Of a stretch of 64,000 nt of DNA, positions 51,777-61,957 are shown in pieces. The DNA lies in NCBI GenBank assembly GCA_036723975.1, contig DAIMGJ010000004.1:83919-147918 (forward strand), read 5' to 3'. The position numbers and the translations under genes are program-made. This stretch comes from JAILEN01 sp036723975. Its GTDB lineage: Bacteria; Bacillota; Clostridia; Lachnospirales; Lachnospiraceae. The first letter of the stretch is position 1. Every line of letters begins with the position of its first letter. Under the pieces are notes generated by a model. It worked only from the letters and a program-made list of their open reading frames with translations. It searched no databases and was not told where the DNA came from.

Positions 51777-52766
51777 ATGAATAAGATAGCAGTAATCGGA
51801 GCAGGAAGTTGGGGCAGTGCCTTGGCTTCCTTGCTTTGCAAAAACGGACATGATGTGATTCTTTGGTCTCACAGAAGGTCGCAAGTAGTGGAAATGGTAA
51901 AAACCGGAGTCAATGATAAACTTCCGGGCCTTCGATTGCCGGAGGGACTGAAGTTTACTTCGGATTTGAAAGTGGCAGCAGAAGGAAAGGACTTAATTGT
52001 TTTGGCGGTTCCTTCTGTGGCGGAAAGAGAGACTGCCCGAAAATTAAAGCCCTATTTACCGGCAGGTCAGAGAATTATTACGGTTTCCAAGGGAATTGAG
52101 GACCATACCTTTTACACCCAAACGGAAATTGTAGAGGAAGAACTTCCGGAGGCAAAGGTGGGAGTATTAAGTGGCCCGTCCCACGCGGAGGAGGTAATTA
52201 TCGGATTACCGACTTTGGTGGTGGTGGGAGCCAAGGATGAGGCCTTTGCAAAGGATGCACAACAGATTTTTGCAAACGAAAGGTTTCGTGTATACACCAG
52301 CAATGATGTGTTGGGAATCGAATTGGGAGCCTCTTTAAAAAATGTCATGGCACTGGCTGCGGGTATGTCCGATGGTCTTGGCTATGGAGACAATGCAAAA
52401 GCCGCATTGATTACCCGGGGTATTCGTGAAATGGAAAAATTGGCGGTTGCCATGGGTGGAAATCCGGAGACCTTGGGAGGACTTACGGGGGTCGGAGATT
52501 TGATTGTAACCTGCCAGTCCCAGCATAGCCGAAATCGAAAGGCCGGCTACTACATCGGTCAGGGGTTAAAACCGGAAGAAGCCTATGATAAGGTGCAGAT
52601 GGTGGTGGAAGGAGCGTATTCCGCCAAAGCAGCCCTGGGATTGGGCGAAAAATATCATGTGGATTTACCGATTATCCGAGGTGTAAACCAGGTTTTGTTT
52701 GAAGAGAAAGATCCGAAGGAAGCGGTTTATGAACTAATGAATCGTAGCCTAAAACCTGAAATGTAG
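51777..52766 (+). CDS. gpsA: Glycerol-3-phosphate dehydrogenase [NAD(P)+]
   Basis: A 329-residue GpsA that reduces dihydroxyacetone phosphate to sn-glycerol-3-phosphate for phospholipid synthesis. It has the Rossmann motif GAGSWGSALASLL, VSKGIE, LSGPSHAEEV, the active-site lysine in GASLKNVMALAAGM, and the substrate-binding segment GLTGVGDLIVTC. The start is the ATG of MNKIAVIGAG with GAGGAAG just upstream; hydF ends 7 bases before. Confidence 0.96.
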   Translation: MNKIAVIGAGSWGSALASLLCKNGHDVILWSHRRSQVVEMVKTGVNDKLPGLRLPEGLKFTSDLKVAAEGKDLIVLAVPSVAERETARKLKPYLPAGQRIITVSKGIEDHTFYTQTEIVEEELPEAKVGVLSGPSHAEEVIIGLPTLVVVGAKDEAFAKDAQQIFANERFRVYTSNDVLGIELGASLKNVMALAAGMSDGLGYGDNAKAALITRGIREMEKLAVAMGGNPETLGGLTGVGDLIVTCQSQHSRNRKAGYYIGQGLKPEEAYDKVQMVVEGAYSAKAALGLGEKYHVDLPIIRGVNQVLFEEKDPKEAVYELMNRSLKPEM

Positions 52767-52769
52767 CAG

Positions 52770-52798
52770 TTGTCAGGGGTTATGGAATATGTTACTCT
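52770..52798 (+). promoter_or_regulatory. Possible promoter of the coiled-coil gene
   Basis: TTGTCA (52770-52775), 17 bases and TACTCT (52793-52798), 40 bases before the start. Confidence 0.5.
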
Positions 52799-52838
52799 TT
52801 AAACAATGGGATTATTATAAGTTTTAGGAGATTTTTTC

Positions 52839-53606
52839 ATGGCAGCGGCAGAACGTACCGAGGAAGTTCTTAAACGGATTCACGTTTTATTTTCAAAAGC
52901 AGAACCATACAACGGAAGTAAGCGAAGAGTTATTATTGATAAAATAGATATGATGGATTTGTTGAAGGAACTCAACGAATGCATGTATGACATGATGGAT
53001 GAGCATGAGCTTACGGTGCAAAGTCGGGAAAAAGCACTTCGCAAACAGCAAAAAGAGCTGGATGAAATGACTTTCGAGGCTCGTAAGCAGGCAGAGGATA
53101 TCTATGCCGCCTCCGTGATTTATTCGGATCAGGCGTTAGCTCAGATTCAGGAGATTATGAAGACAGCCGAAGAGCGTTCGGCGAAGTTTCATCAAGAGAT
53201 GATGGATGCAATGAAGGAGCAGCGGCAGCAGGTGAAGACGAATCAGTACGAGCTGAAGTCTCAACTGCAGGATTTTATTGATATTCAAAAGTATACGAAA
53301 TTGATCGATGAAGAAAATGCCCGTCGCATCAAAGAAAAAGAAGAAAAATCAGATCTTCCTCCACAGAGTAGCGGAGTCGCAGCTCCTCAGCCGGAGATAA
53401 AAATCAATACCGAGTATTTTGAAAAAGCAGGTTTGGAACTTCCGGAAGGAACGACTTCGAAGGAGGCGGAAGGAAACGAAGTTGATTTGTCAGCAGATTT
53501 AGACGCAGAATATTTTGCATGGAAAGAAGGAGAAGAAAAGCCTGAGGGCGCGGACGAGGGAAAAAACAAATCCGTATTTTCTCTTTTTTCAAAAAAAGAT
53601 TCTTAA
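52839..53606 (+). CDS. Coiled-coil protein, possibly cell-division or envelope related
   Basis: A 255-residue soluble protein. Residues 25-170 form a long coiled coil (for example LTVQSREKALRKQQKELDEM, TAEERSAKFHQEMMDAMKEQ). The tail (175-255) is acidic, low in complexity and proline-bearing, ending SVFSLFSKKDS. The start and coiled-coil pattern loosely recall DivIVA or SepF-associated proteins, but no diagnostic motif is seen, so no function is claimed. Confidence 0.65.
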   Translation: MAAAERTEEVLKRIHVLFSKAEPYNGSKRRVIIDKIDMMDLLKELNECMYDMMDEHELTVQSREKALRKQQKELDEMTFEARKQAEDIYAASVIYSDQALAQIQEIMKTAEERSAKFHQEMMDAMKEQRQQVKTNQYELKSQLQDFIDIQKYTKLIDEENARRIKEKEEKSDLPPQSSGVAAPQPEIKINTEYFEKAGLELPEGTTSKEAEGNEVDLSADLDAEYFAWKEGEEKPEGADEGKNKSVFSLFSKKDS

Positions 53607-53634
53607 GATTGAATGTTAGATTGTGAGGTAAGGT

Positions 53635-55923
53635 ATGAAACTTTCAAACACCGGAATGTATTTGATAAACGGAAGCGAGTTGATTGCTGATGGGGTTTCT
53701 GCATCCGCAGAAATTCAGCAGAAAATCGGGAAAGTCGTTACAAAAGAAGAGGCAAAAAAGGAAACCATAGCTTATGGCATCCTGCGTGATCATAATACAT
53801 CCGGAAATATGGAAGCACTTCAGATTAAGTTCGATAAGCTTACCAGTCACGATATTACTTATGTAGGAATTATTCAGACAGCCCGGGCTTCGGGACTTAC
53901 GAAGTTTCCGATTCCTTATGTGCTTACCAATTGTCACAATTCTTTGTGTGCGGTTGGCGGTACCATTAACGAAGATGACCATATGTTTGGACTGACCTGT
54001 GCGAAAAAATACGGCGGAGTTTACGTTCCGCCTCATCAGGCAGTTATTCACCAGTTTGCAAGGGAAATGCTTGCAGGTGGCGGCAAGATGATTTTGGGTT
54101 CCGATTCCCATACCCGCTACGGTGCTCTTGGTACCATGGCTATGGGCGAGGGTGGACCGGAGCTTGTAAAACAGTTGTTAAACAGAACTTACGATATCAA
54201 CATGCCGGAAGTGGTAGGAGTTTACCTTACCGGTTCTCCTCGCAAGGGCGTGGGTCCTCAGGACGTTGCGCTGGCTATTATCGGAGAGGTCTTTGACAAA
54301 GGCTATGTGAAAAATAAAGTGATGGAGTTTGTGGGACCGGGGGTGAAAAACCTTTCCGTTGATTTCAGAATCGGTGTTGATGTTATGACCACCGAGACTA
54401 CCTGTCTTTCTTCTATTTGGAAGACCGACGCTTTGGTGGAAGAGTTTTATGAGATTCACGGAAGAAAGGAAGAATACAAGGAATTAAATCCGGGAGAAGT
54501 GGCATATTACGACGGAATGATAGAGATTGATCTTTCCGAAATCAAACCGATGATTGCAATGCCGTTCCACCCGTCAAATACCTATACCATTGAGGAATTA
54601 AAAGCAAATCTTATGGATATTTTGGACGATTGTGAAAAGCGCGCCAAGGTATCATTGGATGGAAAAGTGGATTTTTCGTTAAAGAATAAAGTTCGTAACG
54701 GAAGATTATATGTAGATCAGGGAATCATTGCCGGATGTGCCGGTGGTGGTTTTGAAAATATTTGTGATGCTGCCGATATCTTGCGCGGGGCCTCCATTGG
54801 ACCGGATGAGTTTACTCTTTCTGTTTATCCGGCCAGCACACCGATTTATATGGAGCTTGTGAGAAACGGCGCGGTAGCGGATTTGACCGCTACGGGAGCA
54901 ATTGTAAAAACCGCTTTCTGCGGTCCGTGCTTTGGCGCGGGAGATACGCCGTCCAACAACGGATTCTCCATTCGTCATTCCACCAGAAACTTCCCGAATC
55001 GTGAAGGTTCCAAGCTGCAGAACGGACAGATTTCTTCCGTTGCACTTATGGATGCTCGTTCCATTGCAGCAACAGCAGCAAATAAGGGATATTTAACTGC
55101 TGCGGATGAAGTGGATGTAAACTTTACAAAACCGAAGTATTTCTTTGATAAAACCATTTATGAAAATCGCGTCTTTGATTCCAAAGGCGTGGCGGATGAA
55201 AGCGTTGAGATTAAATTTGGTCCAAACATTAAAGACTGGCCGGCTATGAGTCCGTTGCCGAAGCATATGTTCCTTAAAGTGGTATCCGAAATCCACGATC
55301 CGGTTACCACAACGGACGAATTAATTCCGTCAGGAGAGACTTCTTCTTATCGTTCGAACCCACTGGGACTTGCAGAATTTACACTTTCCCGCAAGGATCC
55401 GGAGTATGTGGGACGTGCCAAAGAAGTACAAAAGATCCAAAAGTTAATTGAAGAAGATACCTGCCCGGGTGAACTTTCACCGGAGTTCCATGAAGTGATT
55501 CATACGGTAAAGGAGAAATTTACGGATGTATCCCGTCAGAATATCGGAGTTGGAAGTACCATTTTTGCTGTGAAGCCGGGAGACGGTTCAGCACGTGAGC
55601 AGGCGGCTTCCTGTCAGAAGGTGCTTGGCGGATGGGCCAATATCGCAAATGAATATGCGACGAAGCGTTACCGCTCGAATCTGATTAACTGGGGAATGCT
55701 TCCTTTCGTAATTCCGGAAGGAGAACTTCCCTTTACAAACGGAGATTATTTATTTATCCCGAATATTTATGATGCGGTTTCCGAAAAGAAAGAGCGCATC
55801 ACGGCTTATGTCGTAAAGAATGATTCCATGAAGGAATTCGAGCTAACCTTAGGTGAACTTACGGATGACGAAAGAGAAATCATTCAGAAGGGATGTTTGA
55901 TTAATTACTATAAGGCACAGTAG
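53635..55923 (+). CDS. Aconitase-family hydratase
   Basis: A 762-residue protein of the aconitase superfamily, closest in style to the YbhJ-like hydratases of Clostridia. It has HNTSGNMEAL, GSDSHTRYGALGTMAMGEGG with aconitase DSHT motif, KTAFCGPCFGAGDTPSNNGFSIRHSTRNFPNREG, which contains two cluster cysteines, and a C-terminal swivel domain ending in TLGELTDDEREI. It may be the citrate-cycle aconitase here or act on a related hydroxy-acid; sequence alone does not decide. Confidence 0.85.
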   Translation: MKLSNTGMYLINGSELIADGVSASAEIQQKIGKVVTKEEAKKETIAYGILRDHNTSGNMEALQIKFDKLTSHDITYVGIIQTARASGLTKFPIPYVLTNCHNSLCAVGGTINEDDHMFGLTCAKKYGGVYVPPHQAVIHQFAREMLAGGGKMILGSDSHTRYGALGTMAMGEGGPELVKQLLNRTYDINMPEVVGVYLTGSPRKGVGPQDVALAIIGEVFDKGYVKNKVMEFVGPGVKNLSVDFRIGVDVMTTETTCLSSIWKTDALVEEFYEIHGRKEEYKELNPGEVAYYDGMIEIDLSEIKPMIAMPFHPSNTYTIEELKANLMDILDDCEKRAKVSLDGKVDFSLKNKVRNGRLYVDQGIIAGCAGGGFENICDAADILRGASIGPDEFTLSVYPASTPIYMELVRNGAVADLTATGAIVKTAFCGPCFGAGDTPSNNGFSIRHSTRNFPNREGSKLQNGQISSVALMDARSIAATAANKGYLTAADEVDVNFTKPKYFFDKTIYENRVFDSKGVADESVEIKFGPNIKDWPAMSPLPKHMFLKVVSEIHDPVTTTDELIPSGETSSYRSNPLGLAEFTLSRKDPEYVGRAKEVQKIQKLIEEDTCPGELSPEFHEVIHTVKEKFTDVSRQNIGVGSTIFAVKPGDGSAREQAASCQKVLGGWANIANEYATKRYRSNLINWGMLPFVIPEGELPFTNGDYLFIPNIYDAVSEKKERITAYVVKNDSMKEFELTLGELTDDEREIIQKGCLINYYKAQ

Positions 55924-55940
55924 GTATTGGGAGATTAGAT

Positions 55941-57284
55941 TTGAACAAAGAAGAAAAGTACGACAAAGCATACGCCCAGCGAATGGTGAAACGATTTTTG
56001 CCCTTGGCAATCGTTGCGATTGTAGCCGCTGTGGGAATTATCCTTTTCTATTTCGGAATCAAGCGTTATTACGAGATAAAGAAAGGGTTTGATACCTTAA
56101 TGGTGGCTTTTACGCCGATTATCGTCGGTTTGGTCATGGCCTTTTTGATGAACCCGATGATGATGTTTTTTGAAAAGCGATTTTTGCCGTTTTTCTTAAA
56201 GCGGGCAAAGAATGCAGAGCGCGTAAAACGTAACGTACGTATCGTCTGCTCGCTAATTGCGCTGGTTATTTTATGGGGAATTATTATTCTGTTTTTCTCC
56301 GCAGTTGTTCCGGAATTTATTTCAACGGTAACTTATTTGTCCAACCACATTATTGAGCAGATTTACGGAGTGCTGGATTGGGCCAATGAAATTACCCGGG
56401 GTCGTTTTGAAGAGGCAATCATGGGAGCCAAAAACGACGAGAAGATTTTTGCCGGAATAGAGTGGGCCATTAATTACGCCAGAACGTATCTGGATTTGGA
56501 AGATCAAAATAAGCTGATTCAGGTGGCGACATCCTTTGGTTTTTCTATTGCGAAGACTGCCGTTAATGTAATTATCGGTGTATTTGTTTCTGTGTATGTC
56601 CTTATGGAAAAAGAAAAGTTCAAAGGACAGATTAAAAAAATCATCTATAGCATCTTTCCTCCGAAAGCAGGAAATGTTGTTTTGGAAGTGGTTCGTAAAA
56701 CCAATGATATTTTTTATGGATTCATTATCGGAAAGATTATTGATTCCGCAATTATCGGTGTCATCTGCTACGTATTTATGGTGATTGTGGGTATGCCGTA
56801 TCCGATACTTACATCTGTAATTATCGGAGTGACAAATATCATTCCGGTATTCGGACCTTACATTGGGGCAGTACCAACGGTTATCATCATTTTCTTAACC
56901 GAGCCGAAGATGGGTATTTACTTCCTAATCTTTGTTTTGATTTTGCAGCAGGTTGACGGCAACTTAATCGGACCAAAGATTCTTGGAGACTCAACGGGAA
57001 TTACGTCCTTCTGGGTAGTTCTTTCCATCGTGGTCGGCGGAAAACTTTTTGGATTTGCCGGAATGCTTTTGGGCGTTCCTACCATGGCAATGATTTATTA
57101 TATTGTTGGACGGTTTAACAGATATCTGTTGCGCAAACGCAATCTACCGGTGAAAACCGATGATTATATTGATATCGATCATGTGGATGAAGAGACCCTT
57201 TCTCTGGTTGCGAAGGATCCGGAGAAGGAAGCGGCCCGCAAGCGTGCCAAGACTCCGAAATTCCTAAAGAAAAAAGAAGATTAG
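55941..57284 (+). CDS. AI-2E family (UPF0118) transporter
   Basis: A 447-residue membrane protein with about eight helices: two N-terminal pairs, a long soluble segment after helix 3 (about 120-190), and a C-terminal group with GVTNIIPVFGPYIGAVP and LGDSTGITSFWVVLSIVVGGKLFG, the PerM/AI-2E family pattern. Such proteins are linked to AI-2 export or to Na+/H+ antiport. The start is TTG with GGGAG upstream. The C-terminus is basic. Confidence 0.88.
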   Translation: MNKEEKYDKAYAQRMVKRFLPLAIVAIVAAVGIILFYFGIKRYYEIKKGFDTLMVAFTPIIVGLVMAFLMNPMMMFFEKRFLPFFLKRAKNAERVKRNVRIVCSLIALVILWGIIILFFSAVVPEFISTVTYLSNHIIEQIYGVLDWANEITRGRFEEAIMGAKNDEKIFAGIEWAINYARTYLDLEDQNKLIQVATSFGFSIAKTAVNVIIGVFVSVYVLMEKEKFKGQIKKIIYSIFPPKAGNVVLEVVRKTNDIFYGFIIGKIIDSAIIGVICYVFMVIVGMPYPILTSVIIGVTNIIPVFGPYIGAVPTVIIIFLTEPKMGIYFLIFVLILQQVDGNLIGPKILGDSTGITSFWVVLSIVVGGKLFGFAGMLLGVPTMAMIYYIVGRFNRYLLRKRNLPVKTDDYIDIDHVDEETLSLVAKDPEKEAARKRAKTPKFLKKKED

Positions 57285-57330
57285 TGTGCTACACTTGAAA
57301 CAATAAAATGTATTCAGCTGAGGTGAAAAG

Positions 57331-59994
57331 GTGGATCGTAACGAATACAAGGCGAAGCTTGACGAGATTAAAAAACTTGTAAACCAAGGAAAAAAAGAAG
57401 AAGCGTTGGAGCTTTTGCGCAGTGAAAACTGGAAGAAGGTACCAAACGTTAATATTTTGTTGCAGGCAGGGGAATTATTTGAAGTCTGTGATGAATTGGA
57501 AGAAGCAAAAGATTTATTGGAATTGGGTCATGAACGTTCTCCTATTGGACGCATGATCATTTTTCGCCTTGCCATGATTGCGGTGAAAATGAACAATTTG
57601 GACGCCGCAAAAGACTATTATGATGAGTTTGTGGAAATTGCACCTCACGACAGCATGAAATACATTATTCGTTATGAGATAAATCGTGCGAAAGGTGCGG
57701 ATATCAATACACTGATTTCTGTTTTGGAGGAGCTGAAAGCTTCGGATTTTATGGAGGAGTGGGCCTATGAGTTGGCAAGACTTTACCATAAAGCCGGAGA
57801 GGTAAATAAATGTATTGATTTGTGTGATGAGATTATTCTTTGGTTTGGAGACGGTCCTTATGTGGAACGTGCGTTGGAATTAAAGATGCTGTATCACCCG
57901 TTGGATAAGAATCAGGAAGATAAGTATCGATTGATTCAGCAGAAAAAAGACGGAATTACCGAGATTTATCCGGGAGAAGAAGTCGGCAATAACGAGATTT
58001 TGCATAAGCCCATTCAAATTCCGGAGGTGGAGGTTTCCAGCGATAAGTTTAATACCGTAAACCTTCAGGCGGAAATTCAACGAAACATTGAAGAAATCAT
58101 GCAGGCCACCGAATCTGCGGAGATTGATGAGAACTTAGAAGCGATCAAGGGTTTGGTGGAGGATATTCCGTACCTTCGCATGAAAGAAGAGGAACTTCCG
58201 GATCCGGAAGAGAAAAAAGAAGAAGATAAAAAACTTGATGAAACGTTAAAACATAGCTTTCAAGAGTATTTGACAGAGGCTCATGACGGTCAGGTAAGTT
58301 TTATTTTACCGGAGTTTAAGGGCGATCACGAACCTCCGATGAAGGGTCAGATGACCATCGAAGAGGTTATGGAAAACTGGGAAAAAACCAGAGCTGCCGC
58401 AAAGGCAGCCTTGGATGAGGCGGAGCAGATTCGATTTGAACAGACCAAAGCCCGCGCCATTACTGCCGTTACCCAGATTATGGATCGTTTGGAGGAAGTC
58501 TCTCCAAAGTTAGATGCGGGAATGACTCCACGGGAGCTTTTAAAGGAAGAGTATCTATCCAAGGTTCCGACTGCAGATACAGAGGAAAAGAAAGAAGAGC
58601 CTTCCGAGAAGACTGAAGAGATTCCCCGGGAATTGATCGAGGAGCAGCAGGCATTAAAAGAAAATCGCACCTTCCCGATTCCGAGAGTTAAAGAAGATGG
58701 CGATGTGCTGGGTGTGGGATTGGAAATACCGGTTGTGACCGCAGCTGAAGTGGGAGCTGTAGCAGAGACTGTTGTGCCGGCTTTGACACATGATGATACG
58801 GGAGCTCCGACATGGACACCGCCGGAGTTAGAGGGCGAAAAAGAGGAACAGGCATCTGATGAGGAAGAAGAACTTCCGAAGATAGATGTAACTGAGATTC
58901 TCGCGGAAGAGGACGATGCTTTTGAAGAGGATGCAACCGAGATTCTCGAGGAGGATATTTTCGAAGAGGATGCGGAAGAAGAGTCGGATGAGGATGCGTA
59001 CTCAGAGGTAGAGAATGATTCTGAGATGCGATTGGCTGACTCCGTTGCGGAACTTTTAGAAAAAGATGAAAAGCAGGAAGAACCGAAGCCGGAGCTTACC
59101 AAAGAGCAGAAGGAACAGGAAGATTCTATCTACAACGGAAGCACCATTGATTTGGCTAAACTTGCGCCGGATGTTGTGGTGGATGCTCCGATAAAAGAAG
59201 AAGAGGTTGCTGTTGATACAGCCCAGCATAAGCTTACGGAAGAGGAAAAAGAAATCTTTTCGTATTTCACTCCGATTACCGGAATGGAAGAGAATCTTTG
59301 TCAGGCCCTTACGGGACTTCGAAAGCGTTTTTCAACTACTCAGGGAGCAAAGACCGGAAATCTTATTATTTTCGGTGGAAAGGGAAGCGGAAAAACGACA
59401 CTGGCTACCAATATCATAAAGGTATTGCAGGATGAAACGGGAAAACCTTCCGGTAACGTTGGAAAAATTGACGGTAAGCGTTTGAACGAAAAGGATATCA
59501 AGCAGTTGTTTGCTGCGGTTTCCGGCGGATGTTTGATTATTGAAGAGGCAGGGCAGCTTACGACGGAAAGTGCGGTTACATTATCTCTTCTCATGGAAAA
59601 TGATACCAGCGGAATCATTGTAATCATGGAGGATACAAAGGAAAACCTTCAGAGATTGCTAAATGCCAATGTGGAATATGCAAAGCGATTTACGGAAAGA
59701 ATCAATATTCCGGTGCTTACCATAGACGAGCTTGTGAATTTTGGTAAGGTTTATGCTTTGGAGCTGGGATACAATATTGATGAAATGGGTGTGTTGGCAC
59801 TTTATGACAGAATCAATATTCGTTTCCGGCCGAACCACCCGGTTTATGTTACGGGAGTAAAAGAAATCGTAGACGAGGCTATCGATCATGCGGAAAGAGG
59901 CGGACTCAGCGGATTTTTCGGACGACTGGGCGGAAAGCATTACGACGACGATGGAAATCTTATCTTGCAGGAAAAGGATTTTCAGGATGAATAA
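57331..59994 (+). CDS. TPR, acidic-linker and AAA ATPase protein
   Basis: An 887-residue three-part protein. Residues 1-200 are TPR-like helical repeats (EEALELLRSENWKKV, NNLDAAKDYYDEFVEI). A long, very acidic linker (200-640) includes EEDDAFEEDATEILEED. A C-terminal AAA-type ATPase has GGKGSGKTTL, Walker B-like CLIIEEAGQL and a sensor region (IIVIMEDTKENL), resembling CbxX/SpoVK-type modules. The start is GTG with AGGTG upstream. No transmembrane helix. Function unknown; probably a clade-specific chaperone-like ATPase. Confidence 0.75.
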   Translation: MDRNEYKAKLDEIKKLVNQGKKEEALELLRSENWKKVPNVNILLQAGELFEVCDELEEAKDLLELGHERSPIGRMIIFRLAMIAVKMNNLDAAKDYYDEFVEIAPHDSMKYIIRYEINRAKGADINTLISVLEELKASDFMEEWAYELARLYHKAGEVNKCIDLCDEIILWFGDGPYVERALELKMLYHPLDKNQEDKYRLIQQKKDGITEIYPGEEVGNNEILHKPIQIPEVEVSSDKFNTVNLQAEIQRNIEEIMQATESAEIDENLEAIKGLVEDIPYLRMKEEELPDPEEKKEEDKKLDETLKHSFQEYLTEAHDGQVSFILPEFKGDHEPPMKGQMTIEEVMENWEKTRAAAKAALDEAEQIRFEQTKARAITAVTQIMDRLEEVSPKLDAGMTPRELLKEEYLSKVPTADTEEKKEEPSEKTEEIPRELIEEQQALKENRTFPIPRVKEDGDVLGVGLEIPVVTAAEVGAVAETVVPALTHDDTGAPTWTPPELEGEKEEQASDEEEELPKIDVTEILAEEDDAFEEDATEILEEDIFEEDAEEESDEDAYSEVENDSEMRLADSVAELLEKDEKQEEPKPELTKEQKEQEDSIYNGSTIDLAKLAPDVVVDAPIKEEEVAVDTAQHKLTEEEKEIFSYFTPITGMEENLCQALTGLRKRFSTTQGAKTGNLIIFGGKGSGKTTLATNIIKVLQDETGKPSGNVGKIDGKRLNEKDIKQLFAAVSGGCLIIEEAGQLTTESAVTLSLLMENDTSGIIVIMEDTKENLQRLLNANVEYAKRFTERINIPVLTIDELVNFGKVYALELGYNIDEMGVLALYDRINIRFRPNHPVYVTGVKEIVDEAIDHAERGGLSGFFGRLGGKHYDDDGNLILQEKDFQDE

Positions 59995-60007
59995 AAGGGG
60001 TAGATAA

Positions 60008-61906
60008 ATGAGTAATTTTACAGAACTTGACAGCTATTTGTTTGGTCAGGCAACACATTATGATATTTTCAAAAAAATGGGTGCACATCCCATGGTGGTT
60101 GATGGAGTGGACGGAATTGTTTTTGATGTCTGGGCTCCTCATGCCCAAGCCGTTGCTGTTGTTGGAGAATTCAATGGCTGGAACGAATCTTCTCATATGA
60201 TGGAGAGAGTGGCTCCGATGGAAATGGGTGTATACGAAACCTTTATTCCGGAGGCCAAAGAAGGAGATTTGTACAAGTATCTGATTTATACCGGAGACGG
60301 AGAAAAGCTTTATAAAGCAGATCCCTATGCCAATATGGCGGAACTTCGACCGGGAACTGCGTCTCGCATTGCTTTTGTGGATGGGTTTAACTGGACCGAT
60401 GGAACATGGATGAAAAAAAGAGGCTCTGTTTCAAATTATTGGGAGCAGCCTTTGGCCATCTATGAAGTGCATCCCGGCTCCTGGATGCGTCATCCGGGAC
60501 GTGAAGATGATGGTTTTTATACTTATAAAGAGCTGGCGAAGGCGCTCGCCGATTATGTGGTAGAAATGGGCTATACCCATGTTGAGCTTATGGGGATTTC
60601 CGAGTATCCTTTTGATGGTTCCTGGGGATATCAGGTGACAGGTTATTATGCCCCAACTTCCCGTTACGGATCGCCAAAAGATTTTATGTATTTGGTAAAT
60701 TATCTTCATAAAAAAGGGATTGGCGTTATTTTGGATTGGGTTCCTGCGCATTTCCCGAAGGATGCCCACGGTCTTGCAAATTTTGACGGAGAACCGTTGT
60801 ATGAATATGCGGATCCGAAAAAAGGCGAGCATCCGGACTGGGGAACAAAGATTTTTGATTATGGCAAAAACGAAGTGAAAAACTTCTTGATCGGTTCTGC
60901 CATTAACTGGATTGAAACCTACCATATCGACGGACTTCGCGTGGATGCTGTGGCATCCATGTTATATCTGGATTACGGAAAAAAGGACGGAGAGTGGATT
61001 GCCAACAAATACGGCGGCAACGAAAATCTTGAGGCAATCGAGTTCTTTAAGCATATCAATACCCTTGTTACGGGACGGTACAAAGGCGTGGTAATGATTG
61101 CCGAGGAATCCACTGCGTGGCCGAAAGTTACGGGAAGCGTGGAGGAAGACGGATTAAACTTTTCCTACAAATGGAATATGGGATGGATGCATGATTTCTT
61201 GGATTATATGAAGTTGGATCCCTATTTCAGGAAAGACAACCACAACAAGATGACTTTTGCTATGAGCTATAACGAGTACGAGAAGTATATTCTGGTACTG
61301 TCTCATGACGAAGTGGTGCATTTAAAGTGTTCTATGATTAATAAGATGCCGGGTCTGGAGGGCGATAAGTTCAAGAATCTTAAAGCCGGCTATGCTTTTA
61401 TGATGGGACATCCCGGTAAAAAGCTTCTTTTTATGGGACAGGATTTTGCCCAGTATCAGGAGTGGAGCGAAAAACGTGAGCTGGATTGGTATTTAATGGA
61501 GAATCCTAACAATAAAGCCATGAACGAATGGATGAAAGAACTGCTTCATATATATCGTAAATATCCGGCAATGTATGAGCAGGATATTAACTGGAACGGA
61601 TTCGAGTGGATCAACGCCAATGACAGCTATCGCAGTATTTTCAGTTTTGTCAGAAAAGGTTTTTCCGAAAAGAAAAACCTCTTGTTTGTAATTAACTTTA
61701 CACCGGTGGCATATGATGATTACAGAGTCGGTGTTCCTGATAATAAGAAGTTAAAGCTTATTTTGAACAGTGAGGATGTTCGTTTTGGCGGAACGGAAAG
61801 TAAGCGACCGGTTAATTATACTCCGGAACGTATGGAGTGTGACGGAAAGGAATACTCAGTTGCATATCCTTTGCCCGCTTACGGAGTGGCAGTGTTTACT
61901 TATTAA
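60008..61906 (+). CDS. glgB: 1,4-alpha-glucan branching enzyme
   Basis: A 632-residue GH13 enzyme that makes the alpha-1,6 branches of glycogen. An N-terminal CBM48 domain (VWAPHAQAVAVVGEFNGWN) precedes the catalytic barrel with motifs DWVPAHF, GLRVDAVASMLY with the nucleophile aspartate, MIAEESTAWP with the acid glutamate, and LSHDEVVH. The C-terminal beta domain is present. Other glycogen genes are not in this window. Confidence 0.95.
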   Translation: MSNFTELDSYLFGQATHYDIFKKMGAHPMVVDGVDGIVFDVWAPHAQAVAVVGEFNGWNESSHMMERVAPMEMGVYETFIPEAKEGDLYKYLIYTGDGEKLYKADPYANMAELRPGTASRIAFVDGFNWTDGTWMKKRGSVSNYWEQPLAIYEVHPGSWMRHPGREDDGFYTYKELAKALADYVVEMGYTHVELMGISEYPFDGSWGYQVTGYYAPTSRYGSPKDFMYLVNYLHKKGIGVILDWVPAHFPKDAHGLANFDGEPLYEYADPKKGEHPDWGTKIFDYGKNEVKNFLIGSAINWIETYHIDGLRVDAVASMLYLDYGKKDGEWIANKYGGNENLEAIEFFKHINTLVTGRYKGVVMIAEESTAWPKVTGSVEEDGLNFSYKWNMGWMHDFLDYMKLDPYFRKDNHNKMTFAMSYNEYEKYILVLSHDEVVHLKCSMINKMPGLEGDKFKNLKAGYAFMMGHPGKKLLFMGQDFAQYQEWSEKRELDWYLMENPNNKAMNEWMKELLHIYRKYPAMYEQDINWNGFEWINANDSYRSIFSFVRKGFSEKKNLLFVINFTPVAYDDYRVGVPDNKKLKLILNSEDVRFGGTESKRPVNYTPERMECDGKEYSVAYPLPAYGVAVFTY

Positions 61907-61914
61907 TGAAAGTT

Positions 61915-61950
61915 AGAGGGCTTAAAGCTTTTAAGTCCTCTGTTTTTTTT
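61915..61950 (+). terminator. Terminator after glgB
   Basis: AGAGGGCTTAA pairs with TTAAGTCCTCT with a small mismatch and is followed by eight T. It ends only 8 bases before the DUF5711 start, so it can also act as an attenuator for that gene. Confidence 0.8.
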
Positions 61951-61957
61951 AGGATTT

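Noticed and set aside
52839..53606. DivIVA assignment
   Set aside because: Coiled coil is similar in style but the diagnostic N-terminal membrane-binding motif of DivIVA is not visible.
58347..59102. Long serine-rich frame on the minus strand
   Set aside because: It is the antisense image of the acidic glutamate codons of the TPR-AAA gene; it has no ribosome site.
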